From positions 1-36,085 of the forward strand of contig NZ_VFEV01000053.1 of NCBI RefSeq assembly GCF_007858275.1: DNA of 36,085 nt, given 5' to 3'. Below the pieces are notes generated by a model that saw only the letters and a program-made list of their open reading frames with translations, was not told where the DNA came from and searched no databases. The first letter of the stretch is position 1; every line of letters begins with the position of its first letter. This document shows positions 1 to 7,235 of this stretch, one piece after another. Origin of the DNA: Pseudomonas proteolytica. Lineage in GTDB: Bacteria; Pseudomonadota; Gammaproteobacteria; Pseudomonadales; Pseudomonadaceae. Position numbers and translations under genes: made by a program.

Positions 1-221
1 AGCCGAATGCGTTGTACCAGATACACCGCAGCGGCTGGTTTTGGGGCTGCTTCGCAGCCCAGCGCGGGGCAAGCCCGCTCGCCACAGGAGAGTTCGTCAG
101 TTTCTGAAAGTTGTGTAGATACCTATGCTGCGATAGCGGTACACCTGTCAGCCAAGAAGTGACTGAACCACCGCTTTCGCGAGCAAGTCGAATCGTCGCA
201 CCGCCGCTCCCACAGGGGATA
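1..221. repeat. Degenerate REP/BIME-type repeat cluster
   Basis: Positions 1-60 match the reverse complement of about 4310-4364 (same CCGAATGCG, CAGATAC and GGCTGG landmarks), and 43-125 resembles 4368-4458. This is a second, partial copy of the large inverted element downstream of the response regulator. It lacks the 16-bp segment that the other copy carries at 4393-4408. From about 160 a second REP type follows (GACTGAACCACCGCTTTCGCG ... CCGCTCCCACAGGGG) with a 16-bp insert at 188-203, like the REP at 17411-17450. No coding potential is evident. Confidence 0.8.
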
Positions 222-411
222 TCAGCGAAGCTGGGAATTGTGGCCATACCACCTATCAACAATGGCAGGGCAGCTGCGCCTCAGCGCTAGAGCAAAGGGC
301 ATGACGGTACCCACAAGACCTGCCCGTCGAAAGACACAGATCGCGCCCATTCCTGGGATACAGGGAGTTGCCTTTGGTATCCTGCCGGCGCGACCCACCA
401 GGTGCCTGACC
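222..411. other. Intergenic leader of the HIT-like gene, no gene seen
   Basis: This stretch can be read open in the frame of the downstream HIT-like gene from a TTG at 238. The resulting peptide is rich in Arg and Pro and does not resemble a HIT N-terminus. I therefore treat it as 5' non-coding sequence. No convincing promoter or RNA gene was recognised. Confidence 0.5.
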
Positions 412-906
412 ATGCGCATTGCTCCGTCCCATGTCCTCCACGAAACCGAACACTGGCTGCTCAATCATCACTTGGCCTCGGCCCTGCCCGGTTATTTGAT
501 GCTGGGGGCCAAGATGCCGATCAACTCACTGGCTGACCTGCCGGAAGCGGCCCTGGCGGAAATGGGGGGCCTACTGGCGAAAATCCAGCGGGTGATGGAA
601 GTACAGCTCCAGCCCAAGTGGCTGTACATCAGCCGCTTTGGGCATATGCCCGGTTTCCCGTTGCACTTTCATTTGATCCCGGTCTATGACTGGGTCGAAA
701 CGCTGTTCTGGCAGGATGAGCGCTACCGGGTACTGCAAGATTTTGGCGCCGGCAGCAACACGCAGGCGTTGACGGATGGGGCCGAACTCACGCTGTTTAT
801 CTGGCGCGAATTCGGTGAGAACCCGACGCCCCCCGCCACTGCCGGGCTTTCGGTGCCGACCGTGATCGAACGCCTGCGTGCGGCGTTCAAACAGACAGGC
901 GCTTGA
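412..906 (+). CDS. HIT-like (histidine triad) family protein, 164 aa
   Basis: HIT proteins are small nucleotide hydrolases or transferases (Ap4A hydrolase, HINT type) that use an HxHxH motif. The protein has the HIT signature region GFPLHFHLIPVY near the middle, preceded by a typical helix and strand (PKWLYISRFGHMPG). Only two of the three triad histidines are visible: H-F-H-L-I-P replaces H-x-H-x-H. The ATG at 412 is chosen because an AGGTG sequence lies 7 nt upstream and the protein then begins at the domain (MRIAPSHVLHETEHW); the longer frame from 238 adds 58 low-quality residues. The 3' end overlaps the convergent GNAT gene by 20 bp. The substrate is unknown, and the altered triad suggests changed or lost hydrolase chemistry. 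Confidence 0.75.
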   Translation: MRIAPSHVLHETEHWLLNHHLASALPGYLMLGAKMPINSLADLPEAALAEMGGLLAKIQRVMEVQLQPKWLYISRFGHMPGFPLHFHLIPVYDWVETLFWQDERYRVLQDFGAGSNTQALTDGAELTLFIWREFGENPTPPATAGLSVPTVIERLRAAFKQTGA

Positions 907-1357
907 CCATCGGGATACACGCCAGGTCCAGCCCCGTAGGCGAATGATAGATGGACTGCTCGCTGCCTTCATAACCACGGCGGCGGTAGAAATCAGCGGC
1001 ATTTAGCGTCGCATCCAGCACCACCTCCTCAATCCCCAACGCCAACGCCACTTGCTCCAGGTGCTCCAGCATCTGCCCGCCAATCCCGCGTCCGATAAAA
1101 CCGGGCAGTACAAACAGCGCACCGACTTCCCGATGGTCCGGGTCGAGCATGCCGGTGGCGACCGGCTCACCCTCGACGCACCCCAGGTAGAACGGCTTGG
1201 CCATCAGCGCGGTATAGCCGTCCTCGGCCGCGCCACGGGTCCAGGTCAGCATCTGCTCGGCGGTGTAGGCACCGATGCATTGGCTGCGGATCGCTTGCAG
1301 GCGGATCTCGAAGGCGATGGGGCCGTCGTCGTCGGTGGCGCGTCTGATTTGTAGCAT
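887..1357 (-). CDS. GNAT family N-acetyltransferase, 156 aa
   Basis: Predicted cytosolic acetyl-CoA-dependent N-acetyltransferase. The N-terminus IRRATDDDGPIAFEIRLQAI is a typical GNAT beta1-alpha1. Motif A is clear: GALFVLPGFIGRGIGGQMLEHLEQVA, with the Gly-Arg-Gly-Ile-Gly pyrophosphate-binding loop. It is followed by the VVLDATLNAADFYRRRGY motif B, in which the Tyr-Arg-Arg-Arg-Gly-Tyr segment is usual for the family. The length is normal for a single-domain GNAT. The gene is convergent with the HIT-like gene and overlaps its end. Its start is 46 bp from the near edge of a 20-bp palindrome (1404-1423) shared with the divergent lipoprotein gene. The acceptor substrate cannot be told from the sequence. 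Confidence 0.88.
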   Translation of the reverse strand: MLQIRRATDDDGPIAFEIRLQAIRSQCIGAYTAEQMLTWTRGAAEDGYTALMAKPFYLGCVEGEPVATGMLDPDHREVGALFVLPGFIGRGIGGQMLEHLEQVALALGIEEVVLDATLNAADFYRRRGYEGSEQSIYHSPTGLDLACIPMVKRLSV

Positions 1358-1403
1358 TCGAATCTCCCTGAATTAACCCTGTTTACCGTGACCTCAAGGT
1401 GCC

Positions 1404-1423
1404 ATTAGCACACTTGTGCTAAT
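1404..1423. promoter_or_regulatory. 20-bp perfect dyad, candidate operator
   Basis: The sequence ATTAGCACACTTGTGCTAAT has 9-bp perfect arms and a 2-bp spacer. It lies between the divergent GNAT and lipoprotein genes and touches a candidate -35 box at 1423-1428. It resembles the arms of a CIRCE element (TTAGCAC...GTGCTAA), but CIRCE has a 9-bp spacer, so another dimeric repressor such as a TetR-type is more likely. The function is inferred. Confidence 0.5.
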
Positions 1424-1451
1424 CGACCCCGCAGGCGCCCGGCGCTATATT
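1423..1451 (+). promoter_or_regulatory. Candidate sigma70 promoter for the lipoprotein gene
   Basis: A -35-like TCGACC (1423-1428) and a -10-like TATATT (1446-1451) are separated by 17 bp. The start codon is about 100 nt downstream, so the leader would be long. The upstream dyad abuts the -35, as expected for a regulated promoter. Confidence 0.4.
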
Positions 1452-1549
1452 CGCCGGCACCCCAATGCTCCCCGCCAGCACGTCGAACTCGCCGTGCAAG
1501 GGATCGTTGTGCGTGTAAAAAACCAAAACAACCCCAAGGAAGAAGCGCC

Positions 1550-1885
1550 ATGAAACTCCACTCCCCTGTTACCCGCCTTGCCCTGCTGGGCGCCCTGCTG
1601 ATCGGCGTTGCCGGTTGCAGCAATATCAAACCCACCGAAGACCATCTCAAGACGCTCTCGGAAACCAATCTGGGTGAGCCGGTCAAGCGTGTTTCCAATG
1701 TACGCAGTGACTCCATGACCACCTATTACATCGCCAGCACCGCTTCCGGTGACTACAACTGCTCGGTGCCCAGCGGTGCCAGCGGCGGGATGTTTGCCGT
1801 GGCCAGCTTCGGCATGATGAAACCGGCTGCCTACTGCCAACCCAAGGGCGCCCGGGGTAACGGGTTGACGCCGTTTAACCAGTAA
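1550..1885 (+). CDS. Small predicted lipoprotein, 111 aa
   Basis: The N-terminus MKLHSPVTRLALLGALLIGVAGC has a basic n-region, a hydrophobic core and a lipobox V-A-G-C with the lipidated Cys at residue 23. The following residues are S-N, so there is no Asp at +2 and sorting to the outer membrane is expected. The mature part of about 88 residues has two further cysteines (DYNCSVPSG and AAYCQPKG) that could form a disulfide, and a Gly-rich stretch. The start has an AAGGAAG ribosome-binding site upstream. No known family was recognised. The last 11 bp overlap the end of the convergent hybrid kinase gene. Confidence 0.85.
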   Translation: MKLHSPVTRLALLGALLIGVAGCSNIKPTEDHLKTLSETNLGEPVKRVSNVRSDSMTTYYIASTASGDYNCSVPSGASGGMFAVASFGMMKPAAYCQPKGARGNGLTPFNQ

Positions 1886-3488
1886 CCGGCCCCTGGCTGA
1901 GCTCGCGCAGGGTGCCCCGTAGTTCAGCGGGGCGCACTGGCTTGGACAAAATGGCGATTTGCCGGTCGTGCAGGGCTGCCTGGATCCTCTCCACATCATG
2001 CCCGGTCAGAATCAGCGCCGGCACCGCCACGCCGCGCTGTGCGCGCAGCTGGTCGATGCACTCGATACCGGTGGCGTGGTTGCCCAGGTCATAGTCGGCG
2101 ACGATGATGTCGCAATCGCTGACCAGGTTATGCCCGCTCGACTCCGCCTGCACCTCGCAGCCCCACCGTTCCAGCAATGCCTGGGTGGCCAGCAGCACGT
2201 TATGGTCATCTTCCACCAGGCACACTTTCAAACCGGTCAGCAGCCCCGCCTGGCGTGCATCGTCGCGCACCACGGGTTGCTGGGGCGCGGTCGCCAGGGG
2301 CAGGCCGCGCAGGCTGACCGAGGTGCCACGGCCCACCCGTGAGCGCAGCCCTACGTCCATGTCCATCAACAGCCCCAGGCGCTTGACGATGGACAAACCC
2401 AGGCCGACGCCTTCAACGTCTTTGTCGCGCAGGTGGCGGACGCGGTAGAACTCCTCGAACACCCGGGGCAGATGCTCCTGCGCAATCCCCCGCCCCTGGT
2501 CGTGAATCTCCACCATCAGCCCCCCGCCGCGCCGGCGCACGCCGACCAGCACCGGGCGCTGGCCGCCGTACTTGAAGCAGTTGGAGAGCACGTTCTGCAC
2601 CATGGTGGCCAACAATGCCGGATCAACCCGCACCCAATGGGCGCAAGGACGCAGGCGCAGTTCTACCCCGGCCCAACGGGCGGCTTCGGCGTTCTGGCGT
2701 AGCAACTCGGCCAGCCACTCGCCCAGGTGAACAACCTGGTACTTGGGGAGCAAGCGGCCGTTGTCCAGGGTGTAGAGATCGAGAATGGAGCGGAACAATT
2801 GCGAGACGTTAAGCAGCGAACGGTCGATATTATCCACCAGCCGCCGTTCTTCATCGCCCAGCCGTGCTTCACGCAGGCACGCGGTGAACAGGCCGATGGA
2901 GTGAATGGGTTGGCGCAAATCATGGCTGGCCTGGGCCAGGAAGCGCGACTTTTCCAGGTTGGCGGCGATGGCTTCTTCGGACGCCTTGCGCGTGCGCTCC
3001 AGCAGCAGGTGGGCGTAGACCGGGATCACCGTACTGGTGATCATCAGCATCAGCACCATAAAGGGTTGCGCCTGCCACAACGGTGTCAGCCAATACACGA
3101 TCAGCAGCGCCAGCAACGCCAGGCCCGTGGCAATCGCCAGGTAGCGCGAGCCATAGCGCATGCCGTTGCCAAGGTTGACCCAGACCATCACCGCATACAG
3201 CGGCAACGCCGCCTCACCGCCGATCACCAGGCCGAACGAGGTGCCGGTGTAGTCGTGGATCATCCCGAAAATCCGCCGCGCCGGGTAATGCCCGGGCCAG
3301 CGCGCGATCACCTGACGCAGCACAATCGAGGCCAGCAGGAACAGGCCGATATAGATCATCACCGGCACATAATGCGCCACCGATTGCCCCGGCAAAAAAC
3401 CCAGCAGGCCGATGTACACCATGGCGCAGGCGGCTACCACAATACGCAGGTTGGCTTGATCCAGTTCGGCGTCTTTCACGAACTTCAT
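1875..3488 (-). CDS. Hybrid sensor histidine kinase with C-terminal receiver, 537 aa
   Basis: Membrane two-component kinase. About five to six hydrophobic segments occupy residues 17-165 and there is no sizeable periplasmic domain, so sensing is probably within the membrane. The HisKA box LAQASHDLRQPIHSIGLF gives phospho-acceptor His189. The HATPase part has an N-box (MVQNVLSNCFKYG, ~296), a DQGRGI G1 box (~330) and GVGLGLSIV G2 (~360). The receiver at ~420-530 has the acidic pocket VEDD (~425), phospho-acceptor Asp465 (IIVADYDL) and Lys516 (SKP). The ATG at 3488 is chosen over the longer frame from 3608 because MKFVKDAELDQ leads directly into the first membrane helix. It is divergent from a NarL-type regulator 113 bp away, the likely output partner. 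Confidence 0.9.
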   Translation of the reverse strand: MKFVKDAELDQANLRIVVAACAMVYIGLLGFLPGQSVAHYVPVMIYIGLFLLASIVLRQVIARWPGHYPARRIFGMIHDYTGTSFGLVIGGEAALPLYAVMVWVNLGNGMRYGSRYLAIATGLALLALLIVYWLTPLWQAQPFMVLMLMITSTVIPVYAHLLLERTRKASEEAIAANLEKSRFLAQASHDLRQPIHSIGLFTACLREARLGDEERRLVDNIDRSLLNVSQLFRSILDLYTLDNGRLLPKYQVVHLGEWLAELLRQNAEAARWAGVELRLRPCAHWVRVDPALLATMVQNVLSNCFKYGGQRPVLVGVRRRGGGLMVEIHDQGRGIAQEHLPRVFEEFYRVRHLRDKDVEGVGLGLSIVKRLGLLMDMDVGLRSRVGRGTSVSLRGLPLATAPQQPVVRDDARQAGLLTGLKVCLVEDDHNVLLATQALLERWGCEVQAESSGHNLVSDCDIIVADYDLGNHATGIECIDQLRAQRGVAVPALILTGHDVERIQAALHDRQIAILSKPVRPAELRGTLRELSQGPVTG

Positions 3489-3601
3489 GGGCAACGTCCT
3501 TGTACGGTCATCGTCATATCGGCGCGCCCGGCAGGCAGACGCCGAGCAGAGTGTTAAAGTACCACGCCACAGGACGACCTGGCCCCAGGGAGGAGCACCC
3601 C

Positions 3602-4204
3602 ATGACATGCCGCATCATCATCGCCGACGATCATCCAATGTTTCGCGAAGGCATGCTGCGCACGGTGCAACGCCTGCTGCCCGAGGCCTGTGTAGAACAG
3701 GCCGGCGACCTGGACACGGTGCTGCACATGCTCAAGAGCGGCAGCGACGTCGACACGCTGATCCTCGACCTGCGCTTCCCCGGCCTGACCTGCATCAGCC
3801 AGTTGGGCGAACTGCGCCAGCAACTGCGGCGCACCACATTGATCGTGGTGTCGATGGTCGATGACCCGCTGTTGATCGAACAGGTGATGGCGATGGGGGC
3901 CGATGGCTTTATCGGGAAGAACATCGCCCCCGAAGAGATCGGCCAAGCCCTGCTCGCCATCCGCCAGGGCGAGGTGCTGGTCAAGTTCGCACCTTCGGGG
4001 CTGTTGCCCCTGGACACCAACACCCTGACTGCACGCCAGCAGGAAGTGTTGCGGCTGATCGCTCAAGGCAAGACCAACAAGGAAATCGCCAAGGCCCTGG
4101 ATATTTCGCCGTTTACCGTGCGCATCCATGTGTCCGGGTTGCTGAGAAGCCTTAACGTGCCATCGCGGGCAGCGGCAGCCGTCAAATACACCTCGCCCTT
4201 GTAG
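3602..4204 (+). CDS. NarL/FixJ-type response regulator, 200 aa
   Basis: The N-terminal receiver has the IADDHPMF acidic pair, phospho-acceptor Asp56 in LILDLRFPG, and the GADGFIGKN Lys region. The C-terminal LuxR-type HTH at about residues 139-190 reads LTARQQEVLRLIAQGKTNKEIAKALDIS plus TVRIHVSGLLRSLNV, a textbook match. The ATG at 3602 has a strong GGGAGGAG ribosome-binding site; the frame open upstream to 3500 is not needed. It is divergent from the hybrid kinase, so the two probably form one signalling unit; the regulated genes are unknown. The stop codon TAG lies inside a REP element (TGTAGGAGCCGGC), so the C-terminal residues after the HTH (KYTSPL) may have been set by repeat insertion. 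Confidence 0.9.
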   Translation: MTCRIIIADDHPMFREGMLRTVQRLLPEACVEQAGDLDTVLHMLKSGSDVDTLILDLRFPGLTCISQLGELRQQLRRTTLIVVSMVDDPLLIEQVMAMGADGFIGKNIAPEEIGQALLAIRQGEVLVKFAPSGLLPLDTNTLTARQQEVLRLIAQGKTNKEIAKALDISPFTVRIHVSGLLRSLNVPSRAAAAVKYTSPL

Positions 4205-4492
4205 GAGCCGGCTTGCCGGCGATGGGCATAGGTATCTACAAAATCCAAGCAGATAAGGCTGTTGTGGCGAGCGGGCTTGTCGGAACGCCGCATCGCCCGC
4301 GTTGGGCTGCGAAGCAGCCCCAGAACCAGCCACTACGGAGTATCTGATACACCGCATTCGGCTTACTGGGCTGCTTCGCAGCCCAACGCGGGCGATGCGG
4401 CGTTCCGACAAGCCCTCTCGCCACGGGGTACTTCGTGAGTTCTGAAAATTGTGTAGAGGTCTATGCCCATCGCCGGCAAGCCGGCTCCTACA
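4200..4492. repeat. Nested long inverted repeat of REP type (BIME/REPIN-like)
   Basis: The outer arms 4200-4231 and 4461-4492 are perfect 32-bp inverted repeats containing the REP core GCCGGCTTGCCGGC. The inner arms 4264-4320 and 4368-4424 are 57-bp inverted repeats with one mismatch, each including a GGGCTGC..GCAGCCC stem. The segments between inner and outer arms have diverged. The centre (4321-4367) contains the CAGAACCAGCC..CCGCATTCGGC sequence also seen inverted at positions 1-40. Transcripts would fold into a very stable structure just after the response-regulator stop codon. No ORF of interest is inside. Confidence 0.9.
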
Positions 4493-4576
4493 GGGGTGGG
4501 TTTTGTTTGTGGGATTTTCGTCAGCGGCCCTACCCCGCTATCATGCTGCCCCTCGCTCAACCGCCCAGGAACCGCC
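4493..4576. other. Intergenic, upstream of GNAT gene
   Basis: This short GC-rich stretch lies between the repeat and the GNAT start. A weak AGGA precedes the ATG at 4577. No clear promoter was identified. Confidence 0.4.
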
Positions 4577-5068
4577 ATGCCCGCCCTCACCCTACGCAAC
4601 GCCACCCCGGCAGATGCCGCTCGCTGCTATGAGATCGAAATCAGCGCCTACGAAGGTGACGAAGCCGCGACCCTGGAGAAGATCACCACGCGCATCGCCC
4701 TGTACCCGCAAGGTTTCCTGATCCTGGAAGTGGACGGTCAGGTGGTGGGCTTTATCAACGGCGGTTGCGCCCATGACGTGGTGATGTCGGATGAAGCCTT
4801 CAAGGAATTGGTAGGGCACGCGGCAGATGCGCCAAATGTTGTGATCATGTCGGTAGTGGTGGACCCTGCGCACCAGGGCAAGGGCTACGCCACGCAATTG
4901 ATGACGGCCTTTGTGCAGCGCATGCGCGGGATGGGCAAGCAGACCATCCACCTGATGTGCAAGGAACAGCATGTGCCGCTGTACACACGCATGGGCTACC
5001 AGTATGTGCAGCCCTCGGCGTCAGATCACGGTGGGATGGCTTGGCATGAAATGGTGATGACGCTCTGA
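4577..5068 (+). CDS. GNAT family N-acetyltransferase (AANAT-like), 163 aa
   Basis: Acetyl-CoA-dependent N-acetyltransferase, probably cytosolic. The N-terminus LTLRNATPADAARCYEIEISAYEGDEAATLEKI and the core IMSVVVDPAHQGKGYATQLMTAFVQRMRGMGKQTIHLMCKEQHVPLYTRMGYQYV show motif A with Gln-Gly-Lys-Gly-Tyr-Ala and motif B with the Y-T-R-M-G-Y element. The spacing and the HLMCKEQHVPLY segment recall arylalkylamine/polyamine-type acetyltransferases, but the substrate is not proven. The ATG at 4577 is chosen because the upstream in-frame extension to 4463 is encoded by the REP repeat. The gene converges on the TPM-domain gene with only 14 bp between the stops. Confidence 0.88.
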   Translation: MPALTLRNATPADAARCYEIEISAYEGDEAATLEKITTRIALYPQGFLILEVDGQVVGFINGGCAHDVVMSDEAFKELVGHAADAPNVVIMSVVVDPAHQGKGYATQLMTAFVQRMRGMGKQTIHLMCKEQHVPLYTRMGYQYVQPSASDHGGMAWHEMVMTL

Positions 5069-5082
5069 AACCGCAACGGGCT

Positions 5083-6288
5083 TCACCAACTCCCCGAAGC
5101 CCCGCCGCCACCGCTGGAGCCGCCGCCACCGGAAAACCCACCACCGGAACTTGAGCTGGAACTGGAACTTGAGCGGTCGCTGGAACCGCCGCTCGACCCG
5201 CCCGTCCCCTGGCCATAGATGAACAGCGCCGCAAACGAACTGATGGGCAAGGCGAACAACCAGCCATCAAGCCCCATCTCCAGCAGATACCCGGCCGCGC
5301 CATACACCCCCAGCACCACCACCGACTGTAGGCAAAACCCCGCCCGGCTGTTTTTCCAGGCGGCCTTCATCACCGCGAACAGGATCAAGTACAGGCCCAG
5401 CACCACCAGCCCAGCCATCGGCCAGCCCAGCCAGTTCATAAAGGACACTTCGGTCAGGTAGTGATCCACCAGTCCCAGGCCGATGCTGTAGGCCATCAGC
5501 GCCAGTACGCAATAAAACACCACCTTGGCCTGCCACAACGCGCCGAATATGGCCGCGCTGATCGACATGCAAAACGGCAGCGCCACGACATAGATAGGCC
5601 AGGACTTGCCATTGATCGCGGCCAGCGCCGTCAGCAGCACGGTCACTGCCAGGACGCCGATCAGGCCGCGTCGCCAATGCAGCTTGCCCGAGGCCAGCAA
5701 CACCCCGCCGACGGCGCCGAGGATCAGGGCCAGCAAGACTGCGGCCTCATCCACCGTCTCCCGGGTCTCGTCCACTGCGGGCAGGTCGCCGCCCTCGACC
5801 AACACGCTCAGGGCATCCACGGCGTGTTGCACACCGGCGGCGTAATCGCCCTGGCGAAACGCCGGGGTCATTTGTTCCTCGATAATCCGGTGGCTCAACA
5901 GGTCCGTGACCAGCCCTTCCAGGCCATATCCGACTTCGATCCGCACCTTGCGGTCGTCTTTGATCACCAGCAGCAAAATACCGTCGTCGATGCCCTTGCG
6001 CCCCAGTTTCCAGGCGCGGAACAGCTCGGTGGTGAACGTTTCAAGGTCGGCGTCCGCCGTAGTCGGCAGCAACATCACGGCGATCTGCGCGCCCTTGCGC
6101 TGTTCGAGCTCCGCAAGCTGGTCGGTCAGGCGCTGCTGGGTCGAGCTGTCCAGGGTGTGGGTCAGGTCGATCACCCGCTGGTTCAGCGCCACGCTCGCCC
6201 ATGGCGGCGGCGCCGTTTGCGCCAAAGCCAGCGCAGCCAACACCATGACCAGCAGGCCCAAGGCCGATTGCCGTAAAAACCGCGCCAT
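5083..6288 (-). CDS. TPM-domain (YgcG/Psb32-type) membrane protein, 401 aa
   Basis: An N-terminal signal peptide (MARFLRQSALGLLVMVLAALALAQ) is followed by a TPM domain at about residues 35-165: VIDLTHTLDSSTQQRLTDQLAELE, GAQIAVMLLPTTA, DDGILLLVIKDDRKVRIEVGYGLEGLVTD. These are hallmark strings of the family. After it come several hydrophobic segments (about 180-370). The low-complexity tail of Ser and Gly ends in GGASGSW, as is common in this family. TPM proteins are envelope proteins, and phosphatase activity has been reported for some members; the cellular role is uncertain. The Ser/Gly tail is probably disordered. The gene stands alone on the minus strand. Confidence 0.88.
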   Translation of the reverse strand: MARFLRQSALGLLVMVLAALALAQTAPPPWASVALNQRVIDLTHTLDSSTQQRLTDQLAELEQRKGAQIAVMLLPTTADADLETFTTELFRAWKLGRKGIDDGILLLVIKDDRKVRIEVGYGLEGLVTDLLSHRIIEEQMTPAFRQGDYAAGVQHAVDALSVLVEGGDLPAVDETRETVDEAAVLLALILGAVGGVLLASGKLHWRRGLIGVLAVTVLLTALAAINGKSWPIYVVALPFCMSISAAIFGALWQAKVVFYCVLALMAYSIGLGLVDHYLTEVSFMNWLGWPMAGLVVLGLYLILFAVMKAAWKNSRAGFCLQSVVVLGVYGAAGYLLEMGLDGWLFALPISSFAALFIYGQGTGGSSGGSSDRSSSSSSSSSGGGFSGGGGSSGGGGASGSW

Positions 6289-6419
6289 ACTGGATACCTG
6301 ACGTTTCGTCCTGAAAGCGCCGACTTTACCCTATCAACGCTATACCTAGTGACCCCATGCGGATGACTCTCTAAACTGACGGCAAAACTTCATAGCAACA
6401 CGCCACTACGAGCGCGCCC

Positions 6420-7235
6420 ATGGACCTTCGACATCGCAACAACGTCAACGTAGTGGGCAATGGTTCCTCGACACTGGTGTTTTCCCATGGTTTTGGCTGT
6501 AACCAGGCCATGTGGAATTACCTGCTGCCCCATTTCGTCGAACGCTTTCGCGTGGTGCTGTATGACCTGGTAGGGGCCGGCCTGTCTGACCCGGCGGCCT
6601 ACGACAAGGCAAAATACGCCACCCTGGATGGGTACGCCGCGGACCTGAATGAGATCATCGATGGGTTCGCCAGCGGCCCGGTGATCCTCGTAGGCCATTC
6701 GGTCAGCGCCATGATCGGCACCCTCGCCGACCGAGCCGCCCCGGGGCGCATCGCCGCCCATGTGATGATTGGCCCTTCCCCCAGCTATATCGATGCCGAC
6801 GACTACGTGGGTGGGTTCAAGCCCGAAGATATCCAGTCGCTGCTCGACACCCTCGACAGCAACTACCTGGGTTGGTCCAGCACCATGGCTCCGGTGATCA
6901 TGGGCGCGCCAGGGCAACCGGCCCTCAGTGAAGAACTGACCAACAGCTTCTGCCGCACCGAGCCCGAGATCGCCAAGCAGTTTGCGCGGGTGACGTTCTT
7001 GTCGGATAACCGCGCCGATATCGGTGGCCTCACCACCCCCACACTGATCCTGCAATCGACCGATGACCTGATCGCCCCGGTCTGCGTGGGCGAGTACCTG
7101 CACCGTGTGCTGCCCCACAGCCGCTATTGCCTGATCGACAATGTGGGCCATTGCCCGCATATGAGCGCGGCAGCGGCCTGCGCGGCCGCGATGGATAGCT
7201 TCCTGATGCCATGGACCGCTGCCCATGACCAGTGA
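6420..7235 (+). CDS. RsbQ-like alpha/beta hydrolase, 271 aa
   Basis: The protein resembles Bacillus RsbQ and the plant KAI2/D14 receptors, small-ligand alpha/beta hydrolases used in signalling. Visible features are an N-terminus with the NNVNVVGNGSSTLVFSHGFGCNQAMWNYL oxyanion region, nucleophile Ser94 in GHSVSAMIG, an acid at Asp215 or Asp216 (LQSTDDLIAP) and His244 (NVGHCPHMS). The length fits RsbQ (about 270). The gene overlaps the downstream PAS kinase by 11 bp, indicating translational coupling. In Bacillus, RsbQ works with the PAS-containing phosphatase RsbP; here the likely partner is a PAS histidine kinase. The ligand or substrate is unknown. Confidence 0.9.
   Translation: MDLRHRNNVNVVGNGSSTLVFSHGFGCNQAMWNYLLPHFVERFRVVLYDLVGAGLSDPAAYDKAKYATLDGYAADLNEIIDGFASGPVILVGHSVSAMIGTLADRAAPGRIAAHVMIGPSPSYIDADDYVGGFKPEDIQSLLDTLDSNYLGWSSTMAPVIMGAPGQPALSEELTNSFCRTEPEIAKQFARVTFLSDNRADIGGLTTPTLILQSTDDLIAPVCVGEYLHRVLPHSRYCLIDNVGHCPHMSAAAACAAAMDSFLMPWTAAHDQ

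Noticed and set aside
238..411. N-terminal extension of the HIT-like gene
   Set aside because: The 58 extra residues are Arg/Pro-rich and unlike the family; the ATG at 412 has an AGGTG ribosome-binding site.
1404..1423. CIRCE (HrcA) element
   Set aside because: The arms are similar but the spacer is 2 bp rather than 9, and no chaperone gene is adjacent.
2727..3557. Long plus-strand frame of 276 codons opposite the hybrid kinase
   Set aside because: His/Gln/Arg-rich translation typical of an antisense shadow in GC-rich DNA; no family features.
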